A program made the position numbers and the translations under genes. From Streptomyces sp. AC550_RSS872 (GTDB lineage Bacteria > Actinomycetota > Actinomycetes > Streptomycetales > Streptomycetaceae): a DNA stretch of 64,000 bases. The first letter of the stretch is position 1; each line of letters begins with the position of its first letter. Where the stretch lies: the NCBI RefSeq assembly GCF_019049285.1, contig NZ_JAGMUL010000033.1, forward strand, positions 1 to 64,000, in the 5' to 3' direction. Shown here one piece after another: positions 8,570-16,427 of this stretch. Under the pieces are notes generated by a model. The model was given only the letters and a program-made list of their open reading frames with translations, did no database searches and was not told where the DNA came from.

Positions 8570-9838
8570 GTGACGGACATCGTCGACGAGCTGAAGTGGC
8601 GCGGCGTGATCGCCCTGTCCACTGACGAGGACGCATTGCGCAAGGCGCTCGCGGACGGTCCCGTCACGTTCTATTGCGGTTTCGACCCCACCGCGGCCAG
8701 CCTGCACGTCGGCCACCTGGTCCAGGTCCTCACCATGCGCCGCCTCCAGCAGGCGGGCCTGCGCCCGCTGGCGCTGGTCGGCGGCGCCACGGGCCAGATC
8801 GGCGATCCGCGCCCGACGGCCGAGCGCACGCTGAACGACCCGGAGACGGTCGCGAACTGGGTGAACCGCCTGCGCGCGCAGATCCAGCCGTTCCTGTCCT
8901 TCGAGGGCGACAACGCCGCGGTGATGGTGAACAACCTGGACTGGACGGCCGGCATGTCGGCCATCGAGTTCCTGCGGGACATCGGCAAGCACTTCCGCGT
9001 CAACAAGATGCTCACCAAGGACTCGGTGGCCCGTCGGCTCCAGTCCGAGGAGGGCATCAGCTACACGGAGTTCAGCTACCAGCTCCTCCAGGGCATGGAC
9101 TTCCTGGAGTTGTACCGGCGGCACGGCTGCACGCTCCAGCAGGGCGGCAGCGACCAGTGGGGCAACCTCACGGCGGGTCTGGACCTGATCCACCGGCTGG
9201 AGCCGCACGCCAATGTGCACGCGCTCGCGACCCCGCTGATGACGAAGGCGGACGGCACCAAGTTCGGCAAGACCGAGGGCGGCGCCATCTGGCTCGACGC
9301 GGAGATGACGACGCCGTACGCGTTCTACCAGTTCTGGCTGAACGCGGACGACCGGGACATCTCGACGTACATGCGGATCCTGTCCTTCAAGTCCCGTGCG
9401 GAGCTGGAGGAGCTGGAGAGGCAGACCGAGGAGCGGCCGCAGGCGCGGGCCGCGCAGCGTGCGCTGGCCGAGGAGCTGACGACTCTGGTGCACGGCGCCG
9501 ACCAGACGGCCGCGGTGATCGCCGCGTCCAAGGCCCTCTTCGGCCAGGGCGAGCTGGCGGAGCTGGACGACCGGACGCTGGCGGCGGCCCTGTCCGAGGT
9601 GCCGCACATCCAGGTGGATCAGCTCGGCCCGGTCGTCGACCTGCTCGCCGAGGTCGGCCTGGTGGCCAGCAAGTCCGCCGCGCGGCGCACCGTGAAGGAG
9701 GGCGGGGCCTACGTGAACAACGTCAAGGTCGCCGGCGAGGACGCGGTGCCGGCGAAGGAGGACCTGCTGCACGGGCGGTGGCTGGTGCTGCGGCGCGGGA
9801 AGAAGAACCTGGCGGCCGTGGAGGTCACGAGCGCGTAG
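8570..9838 (+). CDS. tyrS: tyrosine--tRNA ligase
   Basis: 422 aa, normal length for bacterial TyrRS. Class I features: HVGH (46-49, the HIGH motif) and KFGKT (231-235, the KMSKS loop). YCGFDPTAASLHVGH and QQGGSDQWGN are the tyrosine and ATP binding blocks. The C-terminal ~65 residues form an S4-type RNA-binding domain (KSAARRTVKEGGAYVNN) that holds the tRNA. The GTG start follows AAGGAGACACGAGAACC. The leader is only 55 bases with a short hairpin (8521-8539) and no T-box sequence, so T-box control is unlikely. Confidence 0.97.
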   Translation: MTDIVDELKWRGVIALSTDEDALRKALADGPVTFYCGFDPTAASLHVGHLVQVLTMRRLQQAGLRPLALVGGATGQIGDPRPTAERTLNDPETVANWVNRLRAQIQPFLSFEGDNAAVMVNNLDWTAGMSAIEFLRDIGKHFRVNKMLTKDSVARRLQSEEGISYTEFSYQLLQGMDFLELYRRHGCTLQQGGSDQWGNLTAGLDLIHRLEPHANVHALATPLMTKADGTKFGKTEGGAIWLDAEMTTPYAFYQFWLNADDRDISTYMRILSFKSRAELEELERQTEERPQARAAQRALAEELTTLVHGADQTAAVIAASKALFGQGELAELDDRTLAAALSEVPHIQVDQLGPVVDLLAEVGLVASKSAARRTVKEGGAYVNNVKVAGEDAVPAKEDLLHGRWLVLRRGKKNLAAVEVTSA

Positions 9839-9903
9839 CGCTCCGCGGGAGGCGCCGTTTCGGGTTGCGCCGCAGGGGTGCGGTGATCTGCGGGGTGCGG
9901 CTG

Positions 9904-9969
9904 CGTTGTGGCTGGTCGCGCCCCGCGGCGGAGCCGCGGGTCGACACAGCCCCGCGCCTCTTTGGGGCA
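9904..9969. repeat. dispersed intergenic repeat A, copy 1
   Basis: GTTGTGGCTGGTCGCGCC, then a GCGGCGGAGCCGC dyad, then ACAGCCCCGCGCC. The same string of blocks recurs at 35910-36060 (two copies) and at 59208-59451 (two copies). It fills the gap between the convergent tyrS and GlsB-like genes and contains GC-rich dyads that could work as a transcription terminator. Confidence 0.8.
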
Positions 9970-9971
9970 CC

Positions 9972-10253
9972 TCACCCCCGTTGCTCCTTCCTCTTGCCCA
10001 GCGTCGACATGTACAGCATGTCCCCCGCGTACACGATGATCACCGCGGCGATGACCTGGAAGATGTGCCGGCTCCAGTCGATGCCCCTGGTCTCCTCGAC
10101 GCCGAACCCGCGGGCGACGGCGTTTCCGACGATGGCGCCGAGCATGCCGAAGATGGTGGTCAGCCAGAGGGGGCTGTGCTGCTTGCCCGGGATGAGCGCC
10201 TTCGCGATCAGGCCCAGCACGAATCCGACGATGATCGCCCACAACCAGCCCAT
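9972..10253 (-). CDS. GlsB/YeaQ/YmgE-family small membrane protein
   Basis: 93 aa with three hydrophobic segments (about 2-20, 30-48, 65-85). GWLWAIIVGFVLGLIAKALIPG and the Gly-rich second helix are typical of the transglycosylase-associated GlsB/YeaQ/YmgE family, often induced in stress. The mechanism of the family is not established. It is convergent with tyrS; repeat A copy 1 lies between them. Confidence 0.85.
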   Translation of the reverse strand: MGWLWAIIVGFVLGLIAKALIPGKQHSPLWLTTIFGMLGAIVGNAVARGFGVEETRGIDWSRHIFQVIAAVIIVYAGDMLYMSTLGKRKEQRG

Positions 10254-10496
10254 GGCTTCCTCCTCGTACGGCTCGGGTGAGCAGTACGCCCAGTTTTGGT
10301 CCGGTCGGGGTACGCCGCATGTCGGGTACGGCTGTACGCGTTACGGCTCACGGCGTTCCTCCAGGTGGCAGGGGCCCCGGTCTCGTAGGCGGGGGAGGCG
10401 AGGCGTACCGTGGGTGGTGTCCCGGCCAGGGTCCCCGGCCGGGGTCGGACGGGTACGGGCGGGGGAGAGTCCGATGCGGGCGGATGGTGGAATGTG

Positions 10497-10895
10497 ATGC
10501 GGAAGCTGCATGCGGGCGCCAACACCGAGGTGTTCCGGATCACCGGAGCCCGGGCGGGTCTCCACGACGATGTGCGCGCGCGACAGCGCCGGTACATCAT
10601 CTCGATGTCGGTCCGTACGGTGTCGGTGATCCTCGCGGCCACCCTGTGGAACGTCGAACGGCACGTCGCGATCGTGGCGTTGGTCCTCGGGGCGGTCCTG
10701 CCGTACATCGCGGTGGTGATCGCCAACGCGGGGCGGGAGAATGCGCCGTCTCTGCCGTCGACGTTCGTGACCGCGCATGTGCGGCCGATGATCGCGCCGC
10801 CGCGGACGAATGACGGTTTCGCGGAATCGGTCCCGGAAGATGTTGCGGCCGACTCCGCGCCGGACGCACAAAGCAAACCACGCGACGGGGCGTGA
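10497..10895 (+). CDS. DUF3099-family membrane protein
   Basis: 132 aa. The core ITGARAGLHDDVRARQRRY followed by ISMSVRTVSVILAA and a second helix (residues about 30-90) matches the actinobacterial DUF3099 family: two helices joined by a short WNVERHV turn. The C-terminal ~40 residues are acidic and probably disordered. The ATG at 10497 is chosen because the family begins with MRKLH-like sequence; the open frame runs back to 10410. Function unknown. Confidence 0.8.
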   Translation: MRKLHAGANTEVFRITGARAGLHDDVRARQRRYIISMSVRTVSVILAATLWNVERHVAIVALVLGAVLPYIAVVIANAGRENAPSLPSTFVTAHVRPMIAPPRTNDGFAESVPEDVAADSAPDAQSKPRDGA

Positions 10896-11004
10896 TTTCG
10901 CGGACCGGTGCCGTCCGGAAGGCCAGTCCGCGCCAAGCTCAGGAAAAGCTCAGATCAATAGTGTTGTTCCGGTGCCGGGCGACGGGTTACCCGTGACATA
11001 CTTC

Positions 11005-11084
11005 GTAGGCGCTCCGCATCCCCCGTCGGAGCGACGGACCGACGCCGGGCAGCTCCCCCCGTGGCTGCTCGGCGTCGCCTTTTT
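11005..11084 (+). ncRNA. small RNA candidate with two C-loop hairpins (6C-like), ending in an intrinsic terminator
   Basis: Hairpin 1 is CGCTCCG (11010-11016) / CGGAGCG (11027-11033) with a ten-base loop holding five consecutive C. Hairpin 2 is GACGCCGGGCAGC (11041-11053) paired with GCTGCTCGGCGTC (11064-11076, one G-T pair), loop TCCCCCCGTG with six C. A T5 run follows at 11080-11084. Two successive stems with C-rich loops and a terminator tail are the defining architecture of actinobacterial 6C RNA. It could alternatively be a leader/attenuator of the small gene at 11110, which begins 25 bases after the T run. The 5' end is not defined; CATACT at 10996-11001 could be a -10 box. Confidence 0.6.
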
Positions 11085-11109
11085 ATGCGCGAATCTGTGA
11101 GACGAATCT

Positions 11110-11349
11110 GTGAGTGACGAGACGCCGATCTGCTCCGCCAAGGGGTGCCGTGCCGACGCCGTGTGGGTGCTGGCGTGGAACAATCCGAAGATTCACACGC
11201 CGGAGCGCCGCAAGACATGGCTCGCGTGTGAGGAGCATCGCGAGCACTTGTCGCAGTTCCTCGGGGTGCGGGGGTTCTTGAAGGACGTCGTCCTGTTGAA
11301 GGAGTGGGAAGAGGACTCCAGGGAGGACTCCTCAGCCACCGATGGCTGA
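11110..11349 (+). CDS. small Cys/His-containing conserved hypothetical protein
   Basis: 79 aa from GTG. CSAKGC near the N-terminus and CEEHREH further on provide Cys and His spaced like a small zinc-binding fold, with WVLAWNNPKIHTPERRKTW between. The C-terminus is acidic. No named family recognised. The gene lies directly after the C-loop RNA and overlaps the convergent moaA 3' end by 18 bases. Confidence 0.7.
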   Translation: MSDETPICSAKGCRADAVWVLAWNNPKIHTPERRKTWLACEEHREHLSQFLGVRGFLKDVVLLKEWEEDSREDSSATDG

Positions 11350-12321
11350 CATCGGACGGTCCGGCTGGACGAACGACGGGTCGTCCAGGCCCGCTCCCGC
11401 CTTCTTGCCCCACATCGCCAGGCGCCAGATGCGGGCGATCTCCTCGTCCGGGGCGCCCGAGCGCAGGGCCGCGCGCAGGTCCGTCTCCTCCGTGGCGAAC
11501 AGGCAGGTGCGGACCTGGCCGTCGGCCGTCAGGCGGGTGCGGTCGCAGGCCGAGCAGAACGGGCGGGTGACGGAGGCGATCACGCCGACCACGTGCGGGC
11601 CGCCGTCGACCAGCCAGCGCTCGGCCGGGGCCGAGCCGCGCTTTTCCGCGCCTTCGGGGGTCAGCTCGAAGCGGGTGCGCAGGGAGGTCAGGATGTCCCC
11701 GGCGGTGATCATGCCGTCGCGCTTCCAGCCGTGCTGGGCGTCCAGGGGCATCTGCTCGATGAAGCGCAGTTCGTAGTCGTGCTCCACGGCCCAGGCGAGC
11801 AGGTCGGGGGCCTCGTCGTCGTTCAGGCCCGGCATCAGGACCGAGTTGACCTTGACCGGGGTCAGGCCCGCGTCGCGGGCGGCGTGCAGGCCCTCGATGA
11901 CGTCCTTGTGGCGGTCACGGCGGGTGAGGGTCTTGAAGACGTCGGGGCGCAGGGTGTCCAGGGAGACGTTGACCCGATCCAGGCCCGCCGCCTTCAGGGC
12001 GGACGCGGTGCGCTTGAGGCCGATGCCGTTCGTCGTCAGGGACATCTGGGGGCGGGGCTCCAGCGCCGCGACCCGCTCGACTATGCCGACCAGGCCCGGG
12101 CGCAGCAGGGGCTCGCCGCCGGTGAAGCGGACTTCCTCGATGCCGAGGGAGGTGACGGCGATGTCGATCAGGCGGACGATCTCGTCGTCCGTGAGCAGGT
12201 CGGGCTTGGCCAGCCACTGCAAGCCCTCCTCGGGCATGCAGTACGTGCACCGCAGGTTGCAGCGGTCGGTCAGCGAAACCCTCAGGTCGGTGGCCACACG
12301 GCCGTAGGTGTCGATGAGCAC
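11332..12321 (-). CDS. moaA: GTP 3',8-cyclase (molybdenum cofactor step 1)
   Basis: 329 aa. A radical-SAM enzyme converting GTP to 3',8-cyclo-7,8-dihydro-GTP. The N-terminal 4Fe-4S cluster cysteines are C21, C25 and C28 (CNLRCTYC); the second substrate-binding cluster uses C256, C259 and C273. GGEP (69-72) is the SAM-binding motif, and the protein ends with the GG tail (328-329) needed for activity in MoaA. The GTG start at 12321 follows GGAGGGGGC; the open frame continues to 12411. It is the only molybdopterin gene in the window. Confidence 0.96.
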   Translation of the reverse strand: MLIDTYGRVATDLRVSLTDRCNLRCTYCMPEEGLQWLAKPDLLTDDEIVRLIDIAVTSLGIEEVRFTGGEPLLRPGLVGIVERVAALEPRPQMSLTTNGIGLKRTASALKAAGLDRVNVSLDTLRPDVFKTLTRRDRHKDVIEGLHAARDAGLTPVKVNSVLMPGLNDDEAPDLLAWAVEHDYELRFIEQMPLDAQHGWKRDGMITAGDILTSLRTRFELTPEGAEKRGSAPAERWLVDGGPHVVGVIASVTRPFCSACDRTRLTADGQVRTCLFATEETDLRAALRSGAPDEEIARIWRLAMWGKKAGAGLDDPSFVQPDRPMSAIGG

Positions 12322-12421
12322 TGGGCCCCCTCCCTCGTCACGACCAGATTCAACTTCCGTCACCTGTGAGCCTACGTGACCGCACTGACAGCGACACCGG
12401 CCCGATCCCACGACGTACGAC

Positions 12422-12455
12422 GCGGCCGCGTCGTAGGGATCTACGACGCGGCCGC
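12422..12455 (-). terminator. perfect 14-bp hairpin after the symporter gene
   Basis: Arms 12422-12435 and 12442-12455 are exact complements around GGGATC. It begins 13 bases past the symporter stop. The left arm is also part of a 20-bp perfect palindrome TACGACGCGGCCGCGTCGTA (12416-12435), so two mutually exclusive folds exist. Confidence 0.75.
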
Positions 12456-12468
12456 TGAAGGGTGATGC

Positions 12469-14097
12469 TCAGTGGGCGCCGGTGCCGGTCAGGGACCGGA
12501 CCTCCAGCTCCGCGTACTTGCCGGCGTCGGGCTCTTCCTTGGACAGGACCGTGCCGAGCCAGCCCATGAAGAAGCCGAACGGGATGGAGATGATGCCCGG
12601 GTTCTTCAGCGGGAACCAGGCGAAGTCGACATCCGGGAACATCGCCTTGGGGTCGCCGGAGACGACGGGCGAGAACAGGACCAGGCCGACGGCGACGATC
12701 AGACCGCCGTAGATCGACCACAGCGCGCCCTGGGTGGTGAACCGCTTCCAGAACAGGCTGTAGAGGATCGTCGGCAGGTTGGCGGAGGCCGCGACCGCGA
12801 AGGCCAGGGCGACCAGGCCGGCGACGTTGAGGTCGCGGGCGAGGGCGCCGAGGAGGATGGAGACGGCGCCGATGCCGATGGTGGCGAGGCGGGCGGCCCG
12901 GATCTCCTCCTTCTCGGTGGCCTGACCCTTCTTGATCACGTTCGCGTAGATGTCGTGGGCGAACGACGAGGACGAGGCCAGCGTCAGACCGGCGACCACG
13001 GCGAGGATCGTCGCGAAGGCCACCGCCGAGATGGTGGCGAGCAGGATCGCGCCCCAGGCCGAGTCGACGCCGCCCAGGTGGAGGGCGAGCAGGGGCGCCG
13101 CCGTGTTGCCGGACGGGTTGGACGCGATGATCTCGTCCTGGGAGATCAGCGCTGCGGCGCCGAAGCCGAGGGCGATGGTCATCAGGTAGAAGCCGCCGAT
13201 GATGCCGATGGCCCAGTTCACGGACTTACGGGCGGCCTTGGCGTTGGGCACCGTGTAGAAGCGGATCAGGATGTGCGGCAGGCCGGCGGTGCCGAGGACC
13301 AGGGCGATGCCGAGGGAGATGAAGTCCAGCTTGGAGAGGCCGGTCGCGCCGTACTGGAGGCCGGGCTCCAGGAAGGCGGCGCCCTTTCCGCTGTTCTCGG
13401 CGGCCTTGCCGAGCAGGTCGGAGATGTTGAAGTTGAACTTCAGCAGCACCAGGAAGGTGATCAGGATGGTGCCGCCGATAAGGAGCACGGCCTTGACCAT
13501 CTGGACCCAGGTGGTGCCCTTCATGCCGCCGATGGAGACGTACACGATCATCAGGACGCCGACGAGGGCGACGATGAGGATCTTGCCCGCGTCGGTGGTG
13601 ATGCCGAGCAGCAGCGAGACCAGGACGCCCGCGCCCGCCATCTGGGCCAGCAGGTAGAAGATCGACACGACGATCGTTGACGTACCGGCCGCCGTGCGCA
13701 CGGGGCGCTGGCGCATGCGGTACGCGAGGACGTCGCCCATCGTGTAGCGGCCGGAGTTCCTGAGCGGCTCGGCCACCAGGAGCAGGGCGACCAGCCAGGC
13801 GACCAGGAAGCCGATGGAGTACAGGAAGCCGTCGTAGCCGAAGAGGGCGATGGCGCCGGCGATGCCGAGGAAGGACGCGGCGGACATGTAGTCGCCGGAG
13901 ACGGCGAGGCCGTTCTGGAAGGCGCTGAAGGACCGGCCGCCCGCGTAGAAGTCGGCGGCGTCCTTGGTCTGGCGGCCCGCCCAGACAGTGATGAAGAGGG
14001 TCGCGACCACGAAGAGCGCGAACAGGGTGATGATCAGCGGCCGGTGCTCGCTGGCCTCGTTGGCGGCGAGCTGCACATGGGTCATCGCGGGGCTCAT
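12469..14097 (-). CDS. sodium/solute symporter, acetate (ActP) type
   Basis: 542 aa with about 13 transmembrane segments. SSS-family marks: FYAGGRSFSAFQNGLAVSGDYMSAASFLG after the first helix and the SIGGMKGTTWVQ loop. Long helices continue to an acidic tail. Preceded by a DUF485 gene with a 4-base overlap (14094-14097), the standard arrangement for acetate/short carboxylate permeases (YjcH-ActP). Substrate is therefore inferred as acetate or a similar small carboxylate. Confidence 0.9.
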   Translation of the reverse strand: MSPAMTHVQLAANEASEHRPLIITLFALFVVATLFITVWAGRQTKDAADFYAGGRSFSAFQNGLAVSGDYMSAASFLGIAGAIALFGYDGFLYSIGFLVAWLVALLLVAEPLRNSGRYTMGDVLAYRMRQRPVRTAAGTSTIVVSIFYLLAQMAGAGVLVSLLLGITTDAGKILIVALVGVLMIVYVSIGGMKGTTWVQMVKAVLLIGGTILITFLVLLKFNFNISDLLGKAAENSGKGAAFLEPGLQYGATGLSKLDFISLGIALVLGTAGLPHILIRFYTVPNAKAARKSVNWAIGIIGGFYLMTIALGFGAAALISQDEIIASNPSGNTAAPLLALHLGGVDSAWGAILLATISAVAFATILAVVAGLTLASSSSFAHDIYANVIKKGQATEKEEIRAARLATIGIGAVSILLGALARDLNVAGLVALAFAVAASANLPTILYSLFWKRFTTQGALWSIYGGLIVAVGLVLFSPVVSGDPKAMFPDVDFAWFPLKNPGIISIPFGFFMGWLGTVLSKEEPDAGKYAELEVRSLTGTGAH

Positions 14098-14450
14098 GCG
14101 CCGCCCTCCATACGTGTCTTGATGGCCTCGGCCTTGGGATCGAGCTTCGCGCCGGCGTGGCGCGAGTACCACCAGGCGATGAGGAACGTGGTGATGAACT
14201 GGGCGATACCGAGGACGAACGCGACGTTGATGTTGCCGAACAGCTTGGTGCCCATGAAGTCGCCCGCGTAGTTGGAGAGCAGGACGTACAGCAGGTACCA
14301 GGCGATGAAGGCGACGGTCAGCGGGAAGGCGAAGGAGCGGTAGGAGCGGCGCAGTTCACCGAACTCCGCACTCTGCTGCACCTCGGTGAACTCCTCGGTT
14401 GTGGGGAGTTTGTGTGTCTCTTTCGAGGGGGGCGGTGCGTCGGTAGCCAC
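14094..14450 (-). CDS. DUF485 membrane protein (YjcH-like partner of ActP)
   Basis: 118 aa. Two transmembrane helices (about 42-62 and 76-95) separated by NYAGDFMGTKLFGNINVAF, which is diagnostic for DUF485. The N-terminal 40 residues are polar. GTG start at 14450 is supported by a GAGGAGA site; the frame is open to 14564 but that extension is Pro/Ser-rich filler. Coupled to the symporter gene by ATGA. Confidence 0.88.
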   Translation of the reverse strand: MATDAPPPSKETHKLPTTEEFTEVQQSAEFGELRRSYRSFAFPLTVAFIAWYLLYVLLSNYAGDFMGTKLFGNINVAFVLGIAQFITTFLIAWWYSRHAGAKLDPKAEAIKTRMEGGA

Positions 14451-14709
14451 GGAGTCTCCTCGCGTTGCGGGCGCTGTTGCGACGGTTGACGGGGACGGGT
14501 CGGGGGGTGGGGACGAGTTGGGTAGGGGCATGGCGGCTCTGTTCCTCGCGATGACGTGGATCACTTGAGCCGGGTGGCGATGTTAGGGCCACGGCGCGTG
14601 ATCCGACAGGGGGCTCGATCCTGCTCGTGCCTCCTTCACAAGGTCACGGCGCCACGCGAGGACCGGTTCAACTCCGAGGGCCTCTTTCCGAAGTCGCTCG
14701 GATCAGTGA

Positions 14710-14738
14710 TTGCTGGTCCGGAAGATCAGGGATAGCTT
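14710..14738 (+). promoter_or_regulatory. possible promoter of the subtilase gene
   Basis: TTGCTG (14710-14715) and TAGCTT (14733-14738) are spaced by 17 bases and sit about 90 bases upstream of the subtilase ATG. This is a fair but not strong sigma-70-type match. The remainder of the 374-base gap 14451-14824 holds no other recognisable gene. Confidence 0.35.
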
Positions 14739-14780
14739 CACTCCAGTACGAATCGTCATGTACCTGCCCGAGCGCCCATC

Positions 14781-14799
14781 CCCGCCCAGGGCGGGTTTT
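14781..14799 (+). promoter_or_regulatory. terminator-like hairpin in the subtilase leader
   Basis: CCCGCCC (14781-14787), A, GGGCGGG (14789-14795) followed by TTTT. It ends 25 bases before the subtilase ATG. The form is that of a short intrinsic terminator, so premature termination (attenuation) or mRNA stabilisation is possible. Confidence 0.5.
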
Positions 14800-14824
14800 C
14801 CGTTCCGGATGATGTGGAGAACCC

Positions 14825-16357
14825 ATGGCTCATCTGCGGTCCAGACGCCGTCTCGGCCTCGCCGTGCCCCTCGCCCTGTCACTGACCGCCTCGCTCGGCT
14901 TCCTGCCGGCGGCGGCCTCGGCCGCACCGCTCGCGGAGGCGCCCGTGCAGGCCACGGACGCGACCTCGCTGGCGTATGTCGTCAACACCTGGCCGGACCA
15001 CCGCACGATCGAGTCGGTGAAGAAGGCGATCACAGCGGCCGGCGGCACCGTGGTGACCTCGTACGACAAGATCGGCGTGATCGTCGTCCACTCGGCGAAC
15101 CCCGACTTCGCCAAGACGATGCGCACCGTGCGCGGGGTGCAGTCGGCGGGCGCGACGCGTACGGCGCCCCTGACCGCCGCCGGCTCCACGGACGAGGGCC
15201 CCGCCCAGCTGCTGACGAAGCAGCAGGCCACGAAGGCCGCGAAGGCGTCCGGCGCGGCGGCCGACAGCGAGCCTCTTGAGGCCGACCAGTGGGACCTGCG
15301 GGCGATAGGCGCCGACAAGGCCGCCAAGATCAACCCGGGCAGCGAGAAGGTCACCGTCGCCGTCATCGACACGGGCGTCGACGACACCCATCCGGACCTG
15401 GCCCCGAACTTCTCCGCAGCCCAGTCGGCGAACTGCGTGGGCGGGGTCCCGGACACCAGCGAGGGCGCCTGGCGGCCGTACACCGCGGAGGACTACCACG
15501 GCACGCATGTCGCCGGTGAGATAGCCGCGGCCCGCAACGGCATCGGCGTCGCGGGGGTCGCGCCCGGCGTGAAGGTCGCCGGTATCAAGGTGAGCGACCC
15601 CAAGAACGGTCTGTTCTACCCGGAGAACGTCGTCTGCGCCTTCGTGTTCGCCGCCGACCACGGCGTGGAGATCACGAACAACAGCTACTACGTCGACCCG
15701 TGGCTGTACAACTGCATGGACGACCCCGACCAGAAGGCCATCGTTGACGCGGTCAACAGGGCCCAGCTGTACGCCCAGAAGAAGGGCACGCTGCACCTGG
15801 CCTCGGCGGGCAACTCCAACCACGACATGGACGCCGACGCCATCGTGGACGAGTCCAGCCCCGACGACTCCACGCCGGTCAACCGCACGATCGACCCGCA
15901 CAAGTGCTTCGACGTGCCGACCCAGCTGCCGGGCGTGGTCACGGTGAGCGCGACCGGCGTCAAGAACGACAAGTCGTACTACTCGTCCTACGGGTACGGC
16001 GTCGTGGACGTCGCGGCCCCGGGCGGCGACCGGAAGTTCCAGATCCCCACGGACACCCCGTCGAAGAACGGCCGCATCCTGTCCACCATGCCGAACGGCG
16101 AGTACGGCTGGCTACAGGGCACCTCGATGGCCTCCCCGCACGCGGCGGGCGTCGCCGCGCTGCTGAAGTCCCGGTACCCGAAGGCGACTCCGGCCGCGCT
16201 TCAGGCGCTGCTGAAGGCGCAGGCGGACAACCCGGGCTGCCCTGAGTCGTACGACCAGGACGGCGACGGCGCGCAGGACGCGGTGTGCGAGGGCGGCAAG
16301 CGGTTCAACGGTTTCTACGGGTACGGCGTCGTTGACGCACTGGACGCCGTTGACTGA
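14825..16357 (+). CDS. secreted S8 family serine peptidase (subtilase)
   Basis: 510 aa. Residues 1-33 are a Sec signal peptide (basic start, hydrophobic core, ASA cleavage region). Residues ~45-120 resemble an inhibitor-I9 propeptide. The catalytic domain has Asp182 (VIDTG), His225 (HGTHVAG), Asn330 (SAGNS) and Ser434 (GTSMASPHAAGVAAL). Several cysteines suggest disulfides, and the C-terminus has an Asp-rich DQDGDGAQD loop resembling a Ca2+ site. ATG follows GGAGAACCC. Monocistronic, with its own leader hairpin. Confidence 0.94.
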   Translation: MAHLRSRRRLGLAVPLALSLTASLGFLPAAASAAPLAEAPVQATDATSLAYVVNTWPDHRTIESVKKAITAAGGTVVTSYDKIGVIVVHSANPDFAKTMRTVRGVQSAGATRTAPLTAAGSTDEGPAQLLTKQQATKAAKASGAAADSEPLEADQWDLRAIGADKAAKINPGSEKVTVAVIDTGVDDTHPDLAPNFSAAQSANCVGGVPDTSEGAWRPYTAEDYHGTHVAGEIAAARNGIGVAGVAPGVKVAGIKVSDPKNGLFYPENVVCAFVFAADHGVEITNNSYYVDPWLYNCMDDPDQKAIVDAVNRAQLYAQKKGTLHLASAGNSNHDMDADAIVDESSPDDSTPVNRTIDPHKCFDVPTQLPGVVTVSATGVKNDKSYYSSYGYGVVDVAAPGGDRKFQIPTDTPSKNGRILSTMPNGEYGWLQGTSMASPHAAGVAALLKSRYPKATPAALQALLKAQADNPGCPESYDQDGDGAQDAVCEGGKRFNGFYGYGVVDALDAVD

Positions 16358-16400
16358 GTAGTCACACCTCTCCCGGTCGACGTATCGGGCACACATATTG

Positions 16401-16426
16401 ATTGAGTCAATACTGCATAGTGCAGT
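16401..16426. promoter_or_regulatory. two adjacent palindromes at the CoA-transferase start
   Basis: ATTGAGTCAAT (16401-16411) is an 11-base odd palindrome. The next 15 bases, ACTGCA-TAG-TGCAGT (16412-16426), form a perfect 6+6 inverted repeat that ends one base before the ATG at 16428. CATAGT inside it (16416-16421) could serve as a -10 box for a leaderless mRNA. The pair resembles a regulator-binding region; no regulator gene lies next to it. Confidence 0.5.
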
Positions 16427-16427
16427 C

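Noticed and set aside
13271..13680. Plus-strand ORFs opposite the symporter
   Set aside because: Antisense shadows; the minus strand has intact SSS motifs.
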